In this document: positions 48,014 to 60,735 of the stretch, in pieces
How positions within the stretch are numbered: position 1 is the first letter of the stretch
Layout: the number at the start of each line of letters is the position of its first letter
Origin: Tubiluchus corallicola
Taxonomy: Eukaryota; Priapulida; Priapulimorpha; Priapulimorphida; Tubiluchidae
Direction: 5' to 3'
DNA: 64,000 nt
Assembly: GCA_030141605.1 (NCBI GenBank)
Contig: JAQGDQ010000396.1
Span: 149,747-213,746, forward strand
The notes under the pieces: model-generated
The model's database searches: none
Seen by the model: the letters and a program-made list of their open reading frames with translations, nothing else
What the model was told of the DNA's origin: nothing
Program-made: the position numbers and the translations under genes

Positions 48014-49123
48014 TTGACGTCTAACATAATGTCAATCATTTTCGTTGACTGAAGTTATTTTGTACCCCTGCAGAGTTTAATTAACGCAGGTACGTTCGGG
48101 ACATTTAGCTACAGCTGCGTCTAATGCTGTTATGAAAAATGCTCAACTTTTCATTAGTTTGCGGGAGAAATATTGGCCTGGTTCTAGATTTTATTATTGT
48201 CAATTGAAATTGCAAATGAATTAGTGGAAAATATATATAGTCTAGTTTCGCTTATAAGAAGAAATGCACAACGCTTACGTCTATGAGTTGCTTATATTAT
48301 ACCGTTTTGTAATCAAGAAAATACGCAGTTTAGTTTAGCTTATGGCTTTGCAAGTTACATAAAAACAACTATTTGATTAACATTAAATAAGGACAAAACA
48401 AACTGTTTTCTTTTCTGGCCAGTTTTTATAGACCTCATTTTCACAGTCAAAATTAATTCAAATGTGATCAAAACTTATATTATACATCGATGTAATATTA
48501 GCTAATTCTATGCTATTTTTCTGGTTATAATCATGGTTAAAAGATGCGTGACTCGGGCATTCAATACAAAGGTCGTCTATGGAATGGAACAGTCAAATTT
48601 ATTCCATTTCCGTGACCTTACAAACGGAGAAATACGAAAACTGAATGAATCTTGCAGACGAGCACACGATCACTTAATATAGAAAAACACATCGCAGGCT
48701 TGATGTTCGTATGTTTAAAGGCAAGAGAAACTTAATATTTTTGTTGCTAATTTATTGTAAAGCAAAGCTAACTGGCTTAATTTTTTATTATGCTTATGTC
48801 TTTGTATTTTGTAGTGCTTTGAAACTTCGTCTCTACATTCTGTGTAAATTGAAAAGTCATTTTTTGGCTACTTTAAAAAGTGTTAATTTCGTGTAAAAAT
48901 AGCTGCTGTTCTGCAAATCTGTTTATGAAAAAGCGCAATTAGTTTGTCTGCTGATTAGACATCAGTTGTGACTGTCATGTTGTTTATTATCAGTTTAGTT
49001 TAGCTTAGACAGTTGTTGTCCTGCGCGAGCTGTAGTATGCTATATGTAGTATATCTCGAATGCTGCTGAGCGTGCTTACGTTACAGTGGAGGCGGAGCGA
49101 TAGACCAATATGTTTGACCTCAA
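48014..49123. mobile_element. Terminal-inverted-repeat element, copy 2 (1110 bp)
   Basis: The left end TTGACGTCTAACA (48014-48026) and right end TGTTTGACCTCAA (49111-49123) are inverted repeats with two mismatches. The interior matches the 8240-9128 element in order and orientation, with an extra segment of roughly 200 bases around 48370-48760. The frame at 48711-48896 spans this insert and the shared block and does not look coding. Confidence 0.6.
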
Positions 49124-49124
49124 T

Positions 49125-49385
49125 TTTTTCCATATTTTCCTAGTACCAAAACTTCCTTGTACCAATATTTCTTAGTACGAAACAATTCTGGTACCATATT
49201 TTCCTCGTATCAGATATTCCCTGCACCACATTTTCTTAGTACCTAAAAATGATAGTACCAAATTTGCCTGTACCATGTACCAAAAATTCCTAGTACCAAA
49301 TTTTTCCGGCACCAAAATTTCCATGTACTAAAATTACCTGTACCAGACTTACTTGTACCAAACTTTCCCACATTCAAGTATTCCA
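49125..49385. repeat. Short-period array built on TTCCTAGTACCAAAAT
   Basis: About 15 degenerate units with a period near 17 bases, most containing GTACC flanked by an A/T run and TTCC. The array begins immediately at the right end of the inverted-repeat element ending at 49123. No such array follows the 9128 end of the other copy. Confidence 0.8.
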
Positions 49386-52380
49386 TGCATAGTTATGTTG
49401 TCAGCAAAAACTGCAATTGTTGTTAGTCCAGGCTTATGGGGATTTTCCTTTATAGTACTACTTTAATGCCTTATCATAAAAAATGCAGTCGATGAGATTC
49501 AGCTTGCTTGAAGCCAAAACTGCCCGCGTAATGAACTCGGCAGTAATAGATTAGCACTAATAGATACGTTTACTCTCGACTAGCTTAGCCCAGGTAGCCA
49601 ACGTAGCCATATAAGTCGCTTATTTGCCATGATAGGATAAATTGTAAATTTGACAGATGGCATTACCATTTCTAGCAACTTATTTATGTTATTATCGTTG
49701 CCATTATTATGATTGTTCTGAACCCTAGCGTGTAAATTAACATTTTGTGTAAATTAGCAGATTGTTTGTATGAGTTTATGCGTATTGATCAAGATGGTAG
49801 TTCTTACAGTGACATCTTTACAGGTTTGTGGTTATTATCCCGAGGGTGTTAGGCTGTGAATCCCGCAAATGTTTTTCGCATGCTTGTCTATCGATCTAGA
49901 AAAACGAAGTTTCAGAGTTCAACATTATAATGTAGCTGCGCCATAAGAGTAGATTGTAAAACCAAGAATGACTTCAAGATTGCTTTTTTGCAGCGTTACT
50001 AAAAGAGCCAATCATCGTGAATTAATGCTTATATTTCCGTTTCAGGGTTTTACGAAGTGCGTTTTGCAGTTGCTTTTTTGCGCACGGATGTTACGCTGAA
50101 ATGCCGTAACTCGTGCTTGGAATAATAATAATGCTATTTCTATGGTTATTTTGACATTTTTTTGTAAATTATGGCTCAAAAACAATTTTGAAAAAATGCT
50201 AACCGGCATTCTTATCGAAATCGTGGTTTGCAACTTCATTGCAGTGACATGAAAAAAATCCAGTTAATTTTTATGCATATCTTAAAATAAATCCTAGCAT
50301 ACAGTTATTTCAATTTGTAGCAACTCCCAGCTTGAACCAATGTCATTTATTCAAATGACATGAAACTCAGTTTCTTATTATTTTATAATATTTCTGACGC
50401 TAAGTCATTTATATAATTATATGCTCTTACACAGCAGTCCAAATTGCTGGCTCAATTCAGTAAGAGGGTTGTGGATATTGGTAATCACCCTGCATTGATT
50501 TCGCTTAAAACTTTGGAATGTTTGGTAATTTTATATGTTGACCCACTGGTGTAGCAGCTGGTAGACAAGGAGGAACCCAGATTTTGTAGAACAGGGATCA
50601 GAATTTGAACTGCAAACGGGCGAGATGATCTCCGTCCTGTATTGGCCTACTTTAGACGCTGTATGTGTGCAACTTTCACCAAGTGCTAATGTAATTATGG
50701 CGAGGAATAGCCGAGTGATCACAGTGTGTTTTTATGTCAAATCATACAGCATCGGGCCTGATTAGTAAATGGATGAACGACTGCTTCGAATTTCATTTCT
50801 CATACTGCCTCCAATCATTTTTCTCGTTGTGCGATAATATGTCCATGAGAAAGAGGTTAAGACACCTCTTTTAATTCAGTTGCCCATTGGGAGGATTATC
50901 CCGCGTATACTAGTTTTCGTTCACCCAGTAAGCGGCCACCGTAAACAGTAGCTCCGCCGTTGAGGTTGGATATCATTTTCACTGTTTTCTTTCCGTTTCA
51001 GACACAAGGTGTCACTTTTCTGCGTTAAACAAGTGCGTTTCTTTAACTGATATCGCAGTCGAAGGCTTAAGGTTAAAATTAAATGTTTCACGTTCGGCAA
51101 TCATATTTGAACGTGACGGTAATGACCAACGCTAAAATTTCAGGAAAAGATTGTGATAGTCCATTTCTCGTCGTACTGTACGTGACACGTATACTGGTTT
51201 CCGATTTCTTTCTTTACTCCGTTCTTGCCTTTTCCAATTCGGAAGTCGTAGAAGTTCGGAAACATTAGCCGAGTGTAAACTATGCAATATTTATACTAAC
51301 TTTGCAATTCGATTTTTATAAACACTCAGCGGGCGGAATTGTGTGTTAGTGTTGCCAAAGTGAAAATGATATCTAAATTCTTAAAACTAGTTATGCTGAG
51401 CTAGAGAATCATCAAGTGTTAGTAATAAATGTAGTAATAAATTCGCATTAAATCTTATTAGAGCCGACTAGAAAAAGAACAAAACAATACGAAATATTCT
51501 GTCTTATTAAATGATGATTAGTAAATTCCTGGAGTGTAATTGTACTGGTTGGCGAAAGGGTAGTGAAGAGCTAAAAGTTATCAAAGTCAGCCATTACGTA
51601 GATTCAAAGCAGGTTGCTTATGCACATACGTTTTGGTTTCGCCTGCCAGTCGTATGACCTTAATACTTGGTGACCCTATGACACACATATACGACCAGTG
51701 ACCTTTAAGAAAAGTGTGGCTTTGTTTGCTACTGAGAATAATTAGCTGCAGACTCTGTCGCCATGTACATTACTATTAGTAAATTAAAAATGCGTCCGGC
51801 AACTGCCGATAGTACCGCAACTGCAACTTTTATAGTACCTGTATCTTCTTAATGAATTTGATTGCTTAGAAGCTTAACAGTAAAAGTCGCTTTTAATGCA
51901 GTTTAATTGAAAAGAAATTCGAGTGCTTTTTGCACGTTAAAAAAACTAAATCTTCAACCGTTAATATGTTTGTTTGTTTAATAACCTATTGTTTTTTAAT
52001 TTGTACACGTTTTTGACTTCTTCAAATTATATTATTTTCTTGATTACCTATGGCACGATGGCAAATTTCTAGGGATATTTGCGTTACAAACCACTAAACA
52101 GTCGCCTTACTATGGAATGCATTGTCACGGGCAAGACGCATGATCTTCGCTCGGTGGCAGAATTTAGCAAATTTTTATTGCCCGAATTTTTTGCGGCTTT
52201 CCACTTTATTGATGGCTATTTTTCAAAAATATTGCGTACATGGCCCTACATACATTTTTTCAAACATATATTTTTGCAAATGGTTCTTGCTTTATTACCC
52301 TGTATTATGTGACATCAGTCGTAATTTGACTCGTAAAATGTTTCTAATGCTGATATATTACGCATTGCATTTTTGAAGTG
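49386..52380. other. Stretch without recognisable genes
   Basis: No exon could be supported on either strand. It holds one 5S-related SINE-like fragment near 50.7 kb and otherwise AT-rich unique-looking sequence with short open frames only. Confidence 0.4.
50705..50795 (+). repeat. 5S-related SINE-like fragment
   Basis: It starts AATAGCCGAGTGATCACAGTG, resembling the CHY-intron piece at 818, and continues to CATCGGGCCTGATTAGTAAA followed by TGGATGAACGAC. The latter matches 5S rRNA in the order CGTCGGGC, GGTTAGTA, TGGATGGGTGACC, with several differences. Confidence 0.35.
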
Positions 52381-52389
52381 GGAAGAAAA

Positions 52390-52855
52390 CAGGCTGGAAC
52401 GGGTCACACCTGTTCACTTGACCCATATTTACTGTGGCCCAAACCCAATCTGACCCGTATCGATGACCCTTCAGTCATAAAGTGACCCACGCCCTAACAG
52501 AGCTGTTTCATACTTGTCCGGTCTTAACTCTACTCCGCAGAAAGGACCTGTAGTACTTGCTTTTGCAAAATTATTGAAATTTCTAAATGATAGACTCGTG
52601 TATTACTTGAATATCATATTACCTGAGAGCAAAAGCAGTAATTTCTGAGCGATAAAACTTCAACTGCAGTCATAAAATTAAAGTTGTGCTCTTTAGACAG
52701 TTTTATTTTTATTTTAGGTTTCACTTGTAAAAATAATAAATTTCAAATGTCTTTTTTAGAAAAAAATATGACTACTTAATTTTTACCCGGGTCATATACC
52801 CGCGACCGACCCAAAAACTGTGATCTGAGTGACCAAAGGACCCATTCCAGTTCTG
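52390..52855. mobile_element. Probable hAT-type MITE (466 bp)
   Basis: The left end CAGGCTGGAACGGGTC and the inverted right end CAGAACTGGAATGGGTC are near-identical. Flanking octamers GAAGAAAA and GGAGAAAG agree at 6 of 8 positions. GACCC/GGGTC strings recur near both ends. There is no coding frame. Confidence 0.5.
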
Positions 52856-53681
52856 GGAGAAAGGGATGCTTTCATTAGAGCACTAGAACTGGCTAATTGG
52901 AATATTGGCTAAAATTTACCTGGTATGATATTTGATATATCATTGCGTAATAATCAATATCGATAATTCAAAGCGCCCCTACGCTGATTCTCGATTATTC
53001 ATTATTATCGAGTTCGATATATTAAAAATATCGGTTGTCGATTCTATTAAGTTTGATATATCTGGCTGAATGATTATTGCTATGTTTTCTCAGTTAAATG
53101 TATCAGTATCTGTAACCAGGTTAACTTCATCAAGCCCACCGCGTTTATTTATGAGAAAGTCTACGTAAACAAATTCTAGGCTTCTAGCAATTTGTGCCAG
53201 TAAATCTACTGCGTGATTAATATATTTGTCAAGAATTGCACGCTTGCAACCATCTGCCTGCCTGCTACTAACAACCTAAATAGTTTTGTGAAAACTTGTA
53301 ACGCACAAAATAAATTAAAACTTCATGTTGTTGAGCGCTTTTTCCTGCAGAGTTTGATTTGACTTTTGAAACCGAATCTTTAGCTTTGATGTCATAATGA
53401 TTGGCAACAGCTTTAAATGTCAATAATTTGAAACAGTAGACGAGTAACGAGGGAAACAAGACGGGAATTTTGTTGACTTTTCGCACATTTTTCAAGGAGA
53501 TTGTTCATTACACAAATACCATTATATCATCTGAACTTCTTTTTGGCTGTTTCTATTCCATGATTAATTGTGCATGTTTCTTGTTAGTTTGTACGGCAAT
53601 AAAATTTATTGCACAGTTTATAGAATGTTATAGTATTCCTTGTTATTATAATATCGAAATGCTGGCGTTGCAGAAATGTAC

Positions 53682-53753
53682 ATGTTTTTGAAAATTTAAT
53701 ATACATTATACATATATATATATGTATAATGTATATTAAATTTTCAAAAACAT
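53682..53753. repeat. Perfect 72-bp palindrome without spacer
   Basis: Two 36-base arms pair at every position around a centre between 53717 and 53718. The arms begin ATGTTTTTG and end in an ATATAT centre. A GA-rich tract follows directly (53755-53780). Confidence 0.95.
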
Positions 53754-53924
53754 TGAAAGAAAGAGAAAGAAAGAGAGAGAATCCAGAATAAGGGTGTGAA
53801 CTAATGAAAATTCCTGTTTTATTGACAAGTTTGTGAGGCTGCAGATGCAGGAGCTACATTGTAACACTGCTGATGCTTACATAAGTGTTTTTGATCAAAA
53901 CCCTATCAGAAAACATTGGTTGTT

Positions 53925-54090
53925 ATGGTGATAGTGAGATTGTGAGTGATAATTAACGATGGTGTTGGTGATGGAAATGATGATAGATAATGATGAAGAA
54001 GAAGATTGTGGTAATGATGGGTGGTGATGGTGGTGATGGTGATGATGAAGATAATGATAATGACAATAGATGGTGCTGATGGAGACATTA
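53925..54090. repeat. Imperfect (GAT)n/(GGTGAT)n repeat
   Basis: GATGAT, GGTGATGGT and GATAAT triplet runs over about 165 bases. Histidine- and serine-runs in minus-strand frames here are translations of the repeat. Confidence 0.8.
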
Positions 54091-55662
54091 AGACGGTGAT
54101 AATATTGACGTTGATGGAAACATTGGATAGGCTTGCGTAATACAAATCTAATTCTAGTATAGCTGAGCTTGTTAAAGGCGACTTCCATTTCCCTAATTAC
54201 TTTAGTGGACACCATGCTCAGCTCTCGTAAGTGAAGTGTGCAACTTGTTATATAGAATTTGCATTTATATTGGTATAGATTTGCTGTTATTGTGAACTCA
54301 TCCCACCTCAGAACTTGACATTCAGTAGATGAATAAAGATGATCACTTACTACACAAAGCCATGACTCTTGATACATGGTAAAGCATTGTTCAGCCACTA
54401 GCGTCATTATTACGATTATGTGAACGAAATGCAACTTTGACTTTCCTCGTTGCGGGTGTTCAGGTTCCGGGTCCTGATGTTATGGACACCGAAATAATGC
54501 ATGCCAAGTGTACAGGCACCGCACGTGCTGACACCGAAAAACGTCAGAAATGCGCGTTTGTTCATGTAGTGTTTGTTAAAAGTTTTAACTTTTAACTTGT
54601 AAGCATCACGCATGATAAAAATGCCCACATTTGTGTGAAGTTTCTTTTCCACTTAATCAAGGTTTTTCAGTGTTATTAATATCACAGTTATTTTTCATTA
54701 TGTTTTACTGATCACTACAAATTTCTGTATAGGTCACATTCACTCGCAGTCGAAACTAGCTTAATCTGTAGCCATAGAGAAAGATTAACTCGTTTAAGAT
54801 AGTCCCTTATCTGCTCTGCCATAGTTCCAGCGAATGTATCCTGTAAAGGCACATATATTTTTACTGCCACAACGGAAAATTGAATTTAAAAAACAATATG
54901 AAAATTATGTAATACTGTGTTTTGAAGTTGCAAAATTTTTACACTGTCTATTTCTGTGTTACAGTGCATTAATTAGTATTGGCTCTCTCTTCTGCCTGAC
55001 CATTGTAATGACCAATTTATTTTGCGTCGCACTACTTTCTCCCAGCGGACGCATACCTCTGTGGTGCTTTCGTCACAATACAATAACCCACAAAGAGCTG
55101 TAAAGTGCTTTACTATAGTCATCTCAGGCTTGATTCTAATCATTTCAGCTAGCTTTACAGCAAACTGTTGAAATCCACACGGACGTCAATACTTCGAGAC
55201 TTTGACATTTGAAATCGCCAGGTTGCAATCTGCAGGGCTTAAGTTAGCAGACAGAATGATCTGTTGATTTCCTAATTTGTTTAGCTGTGCCCGCTCGGAG
55301 GTAGTTAAGTTGCATGTTGCGTAATTAAAATGCTTATTAAGTATGATGTCATTTAATCTGTCGGCTTGTGTTAGGATAATGTCATCACAGTTAAAGTTCA
55401 GAGGGCGAAGGCTTGCTTTATGCATGTTTTATCTTTAGCCAGAGGAAGTCATTGTGCCTACCTACATGAAATGATAAAGTGCGGTTATGGAATTCACTGA
55501 AATTGAAAGGATTATTATTATTCAAAGCTAGCAGGATGCGTTTAATAAGTTTTAGAAGCCCGGGCAAGCTGAGGTCTTTTTTCTGATTTAACTACATGCC
55601 AACGAAGTAAACATCGGTAAGATCGATTTGGCAAATGAAACCATACGGGGTGATTATTGAAC

Positions 55663-55765
55663 TCGGCGGTCACCCATACATTCACTGACCATTCGGTGTT
55701 GCTTAGCTTTGGTCGTTAAGGACACTCTGTTACCATTTAGCCAATCACTTTGCTCCATTGTGTCA
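55663..55765 (-). repeat. 5S rRNA-related SINE-like fragment (best copy)
   Basis: On the minus strand AAAGCTAAGCAACACCGA is followed by GGTCAGTGAATG and TATGGGTGACCGCCGAGTTC. 5S rRNA has GAAGTTAAGCAACGTCGG ... TGGATGGGTGACCGCCTGGG in the same order and spacing. In front of it TTGGCTAAATGGTAACAGAG differs from 5S and resembles the other SINE-like pieces in the window. It is a derived fragment and not an intact 5S gene. Confidence 0.55.
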
Positions 55766-55914
55766 TATTGTTCGTCAAGTGCTTGCCGGACTGTGCAGCC
55801 CAATGTCCAACATCAAAAATTGCAAAATTAAAACCTATTTCAAGTAACAGTGCATCTCCTCTGGTACTGTCATGTTCAGGCAATTTTCACAAGTTCTGGG
55901 AAATTTTAACATAT

Positions 55915-55915
55915 A

Positions 55916-55950
<35 letters not shown>

Positions 55951-55975
55951 TATGTATATATACATATAAATATAA
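55915..55975. repeat. (ATGT)n tetranucleotide repeat
   Basis: About eight ATGT units, bordered by ATATAT and TACATATA stretches. Confidence 0.85.
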
Positions 55976-56029
55976 TGCTTAGTGAACTAATTACAAAAAA
56001 ACGCACACACAAAATTAAATAAAAAAGGA

Positions 56030-59000
56030 GAGGTTTACTATTTAGAGACAAAATCCCCTTGTGAAGAGAATAGATAAGATCGTTATGTTGCGTTTTAAAT
56101 CTTATACATGTAAATTGAAAATTGTCATATGGTTAAGATGCAATAAGATTTTTAAATTGTAACTCATTCTTACTTAAGACTTAAAAATTACCAAATCTTA
56201 CTCAAAAAATTTTAACATCTAAGTTAAAAACAGGCTATTTATATCTGAGCATATGGAGCAGCAAATCTAGGTTTCAATCAAAAATTCACCACCACTGGCT
56301 GAAAATAGTATGTCAAACAGGCCAACATGGCATTTAATATAACTTTAAAATTACTGATGCGTAATTGTTTAATTGTTGTATATAATGTATGTAATGTATA
56401 TACATTATTGTATATAATGCAAATGTGAATGACGTATGGGGGTGGGGGGGGTGTGCTGTATATGTTAGTGTTTTATTAATTTTTATATAATGCCATATCT
56501 TTTATTTTGCACGTTTTCAAGTGCTGTTATATTCTGAAATTCTGAAATAAAGGTTTAAATTAAAAAAAAATCAAAAATTTAGTGTTAATAATTAGCCCCA
56601 TATATCTCTGTCTATGTATATTCATGTAGCTAGTTTCATGACGGACATTTTGCTTGTAGCTGATCAGACATCCAGCTTATACGAGCCTCATTCACTTCAT
56701 CAATCAATCAGTTGTGTCAGCTACATCGATCACCACTTTCGCAAATTAATTATCCCGGAATTATACCGATAGGAAAGGCAGACAGGGAGCATTCCTGTGT
56801 ACTCAGTGAGCATCCAGAGAGCTACACTTCCGCTTGGCACTGTCATGAATCACCGGGTAATTTCGCGGAATTTGCGCAGTGATTTGTTCAGTTTTGGTTT
56901 TCCAGGCGGAAGTATTGACATTGATATTGCTGATTTTAGTGCAGGTTTTGGTGTTAGGGATGTTTTTTTGGATCCTCGTCGTGAACGCTATTGTAATTTT
57001 TCATTTTGTGTAATTTAGGAAAGTATTATTTTTTCTGCAGCCTAACACTTTAGGAAAATCATTGGCAGTGTCAGAAAAGAGTAGACATTTCAGCAGGTGC
57101 TAATTTCAAAGTTCTTTTCAAGTTGCTTCAGATTAGTTTAATTTTATCATAATTTTATCACTTCCGGAAAAAAGAAGTTTTGGGTTTGAGTTCCGGTTGG
57201 CGGGACGTTCTAATTTTGTGTTGCCTTTGTATGATTCCATATTTCCGATGACGACTGAAAACCGGTATCCGGTATTCAGTGTTAGCACCTACTGTGTTTA
57301 GTTGTGGCCTGATCAAAACTGGCAGAGATGATATTTTCGCGATTCGTGCGTCCTCCTTTAAATGGGGCCGTACAGTTTTCCATGTTGTTTGTTTACTGAC
57401 TAAGTCCAGCGTTACTTAACTTCGGGTGTTTGGCACACACCATTCTGGCGTTACTGTTCTGCAGGTAAGCTGTCGATGACTGTGTAAGCATTACCGAGTG
57501 GAAAGGAAGACGAATGGAAAAATTGGAAACGTAGTCTTACTGATACCAGATGAACAATAAAATCAGCACTGTATAATCAGTTGAATGATCAGCACGGTAT
57601 AAATCTAGATCAATATTTCCTCATTTAACACAGTTTTTTGCAAGTATTTGTTAATTGTTGATACGTAGATTGCTAATTAGAGAGAGAAACTGAAAGCTAT
57701 ACCCGTCCTCTATCATTACTGCGGGTATAAATAAAATGAGGAGCACGACGCAAAGTAGAAAAATGTGGAAATAATGGTATTGCCTTCATTTACACTGAAC
57801 AACACCCTCGATGGGATTAGAGTGCCGACACAGCATCAGTTTCTGTTGTACAATTGCACTTGAATAGAAAAAGCACATCTATGTCCACGCCGACATTGAA
57901 CTTGGTAGTGAGAATTCTCTCATTTTCAACGTGTGAAGCTACTAATAAACCTGCTTCAAATCGTTGTGTTAAATTTACTTCAAGTTAATATGTAGATTAG
58001 TGACGGTACATCAGCGAATTTTCACATTTTAGCTTGGTAACTTAGAGAACAATGCAGGTTCGGTACTTGGCGCAGATGATGAAAAAATTTTCGTCACAAT
58101 AGAACGGTGCCACTTACTGCAAGAGGCGCTGCAGCAGATCATTACTTGGGCTAATAAATAGTAGGTAAAAATTGCAAGTTATAAATGTGCAGTTGTGCAC
58201 ATATGTAAAGGTGACATGAATAACTAGTATTATGTGAGCAGTGTGAGACTTGATACCTAATAATAGACGTTGCGTATTAGTATTTTGTTTCGCAAGCTTT
58301 ACATTTGCAATTTACTGGAAGATTGTCCTAGGCCATGTACAATGTACATTACTATTATGTAACAGCTAGTACAAGTGTGCAGTGACTTGTAGATTGTGTG
58401 GTTTACCATATAATGTACAAGTTGTGACATTTTACAGTGAGGGTCCTTTGACAATAATAAACCTATGTCATTCAGCATCAACAGATGCTTTAAAGGACAA
58501 AAACGCTCTTCATAAATAAATCTTAAAGCACAAGAAAACACTTTTCCCAAATAAAGCTTAAAAGTTCCTGAAATTTTATATCATTAACATACTGTCTTAT
58601 TGCATACAGTGTGTTTGCGTTTAAAAGATGTTTAGATAATATAATGTAAAGTTTGAAAAAATAATCAGATCGTCTGTACCACATGAAAAAATAATCAGAT
58701 CGTCTATGTGATATATGTGGTGTAATACCTGTGATATAGGACGCTTTCGTTACGACACCACAAACACTTTTTTGCTACTAATTTCCGATATGTGCTGACA
58801 CGTGGGTTCAGTGAATCTTTCCATTTAAGCATAGTTCACAGGCATGTACACAGAATAGAAGCAAATAAAACAGGTTTTAATAATACCGATAAATTCTGTG
58901 TTTAATGAGATAAGAAGTAAAAACAATTTACTTTAAATCAAAACAATAACAAACTTGTTATAATTATAAACGACGTTTCTAGTTAACTCATGACAAACAG

Positions 59001-59390
59001 AAGACTAGTTAGCCCCAACCCAGGTGAGGGAGAAGGAAGGATGTAAGGTAAGTATACTTATCAGTTGTAGTGAGTGCAGTCGGAAGCTGTCGGATTCTAA
59101 CGTTTGACGTTCTCCATCACTCTGGAAGCTGGAATAACGTGACTAACCGGTTATGCGAACTTCGTGGAATCTTGAGCAGTTACTCTTTCAAAGCTCAGCA
59201 GGGGGTGGAATCTTACGTCGCCACTTCTACAATGCTTGTCAGGTGTACCGAAGTCGTAAGTGGTTACTTCACCAATCCTAGTGGAGTGCAGTGGAGTCCT
59301 GACCCGTGGAGCTCGTGGAACTACCATTGGTTCAACGTCTGGTCATAACCTGGTTGTTTCTGCACCGGATCTCCTGAATTTCCGTTTACA
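56030..59390. other. Stretch without recognisable genes, left flank of the LTR element
   Basis: Short open frames (for example 56797-57018) are unlike any family I know. A 22-base string ending CAGATCGTCT occurs twice, near 58657 and 58684. The left LTR boundary of the retrotransposon lies somewhere right of about 58980. Confidence 0.4.
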
Positions 59391-59399
59391 GCAGTACGT

Positions 59400-59984
59400 C
59401 TAATAACGAATAACAGCCAGTTTATTGGTGTTTCCGCCTCACGGCTCGAACACCTAACCCTTTGGTGTGTCTGTGCCCTTTTAATCACTTTCTGTCGCCA
59501 CAGTAATTAAGTCTTGACTTCGATTGTTAATAAGTGTTCGTCGGAAGCCATATTCGACGACTTCACTGGCTTAGCACGTTCGACACACTGTGTTGAACCT
59601 AGTTTCAATTTCTAGAACAGGTAAAACTGGATGACCTTGTCCTTTAACACGACGATTCATTGGCCAGATAGCCTGTTCAGTTGAGCGTATAACCAATCAC
59701 TTACTTTCTTGTAAAGGAGATCTAGGACAGGTATGAGGTGGGACCCTTCCCAGAGCTAACTATGTGCATGCTCATATATGTACAGTCACAACTTGCTTTA
59801 CTGTAGTAGGTAAATTCGCTTAATGAGTAATTAACTAATGACTCATTCAATTAACCTAAGTAATTAGCTAACTTAAGCTATTAATGCAACAAAATCATAC
59901 TAGAATACAGTTCAACTATATTAGAAGGGGTTCCAATGCTGCTCGGTAGTTCTTATATTCCAGACTGACGTCACGGACGTCACA
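59400..59984 (-). mobile_element. Probable 3' LTR of the Gmr1-like retrotransposon (left limit not fixed)
   Basis: On the minus strand, 750 bases after the pol stop codon, GATCGGGGGCTA looks like a polypurine tract and is followed by TGTGACGTCCGTGACGTCAG, a plausible LTR start. A TATA-like AATATAAGAAC comes about 25 bases later and AATAAA near 59421-59426 could be the polyadenylation signal. The LTR end with CA and the target duplication were not identified, because the partner LTR is outside the window. Confidence 0.45.
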
Positions 59985-60735
59985 TAGCCCCCGATCAAAG
60001 AGTATGCCATATACTTTAAAGTTATGGATGGAATATAAGATCTATCGGGTTAGCAAATACGAATCAAACAAATTATAGCTGGCTAGCACAATACCTAGAA
60101 GCCATGATTTCAACATTAAGACATCATATCATACGGGCCTGTAAGTTCTACTGAAAATTAAGAGTACATTCGTAAACCAACAATTCATATGAAGCCTTTC
60201 GCAAAGCAGTTAAGCTATCACTATAACCTTTACACATCAGTAAAGTAGGAAATGTAAGCAACGCCGAACTTCTCCAAGTTCGAATTACATTCAACAGAGC
60301 ATTCATCAACTCTATACCTAACTATGTGGTACCACAATGAACGTTTTCCTTTAAACTTATCAACCGCCACGTGGACTTTACGTGATCTGAAGTTACTATC
60401 AGATTAACTAAGCTTCAATATCTGATTCTGAACTAATGGCCAACATGTTCAGCATATAAACATTGGTAGGCTCATGCCTTTCCAATACACAAGGGGCCTC
60501 CATCGTCCCTTGAAGGAGCACGAACAGGTGCAATACAGTTGGTATGTACCTTGGCGTAGGATGCACATAGAACATTCAACCCTATGTCATCAAAGTAGAA
60601 ATTACGATATTTTAGGGCTTGCCAATTATAATTCAACCAAATAGATACGAGATTAAACACAAACACAATGTTACGACATTATCACTTTAAATGTTTCTGG
60701 CTATTTACAAGTTACAGTTTTCTTTCTGGTCACTG

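Noticed and set aside
53895-54434. Minus-strand 179-codon frame with histidine and serine runs
   Set aside because: The C-terminal part is a translated GAT-type repeat, the first ATG lies inside the frame, and the remaining 90 residues resemble nothing; no splice or promoter support.
56797-57018. Plus-strand 73-codon frame
   Set aside because: Short, no recognisable domain and no splice-site support.
59070-59348. Plus-strand 92-codon frame
   Set aside because: It lies antisense in the likely LTR/left flank of the retrotransposon and shows no family motif.
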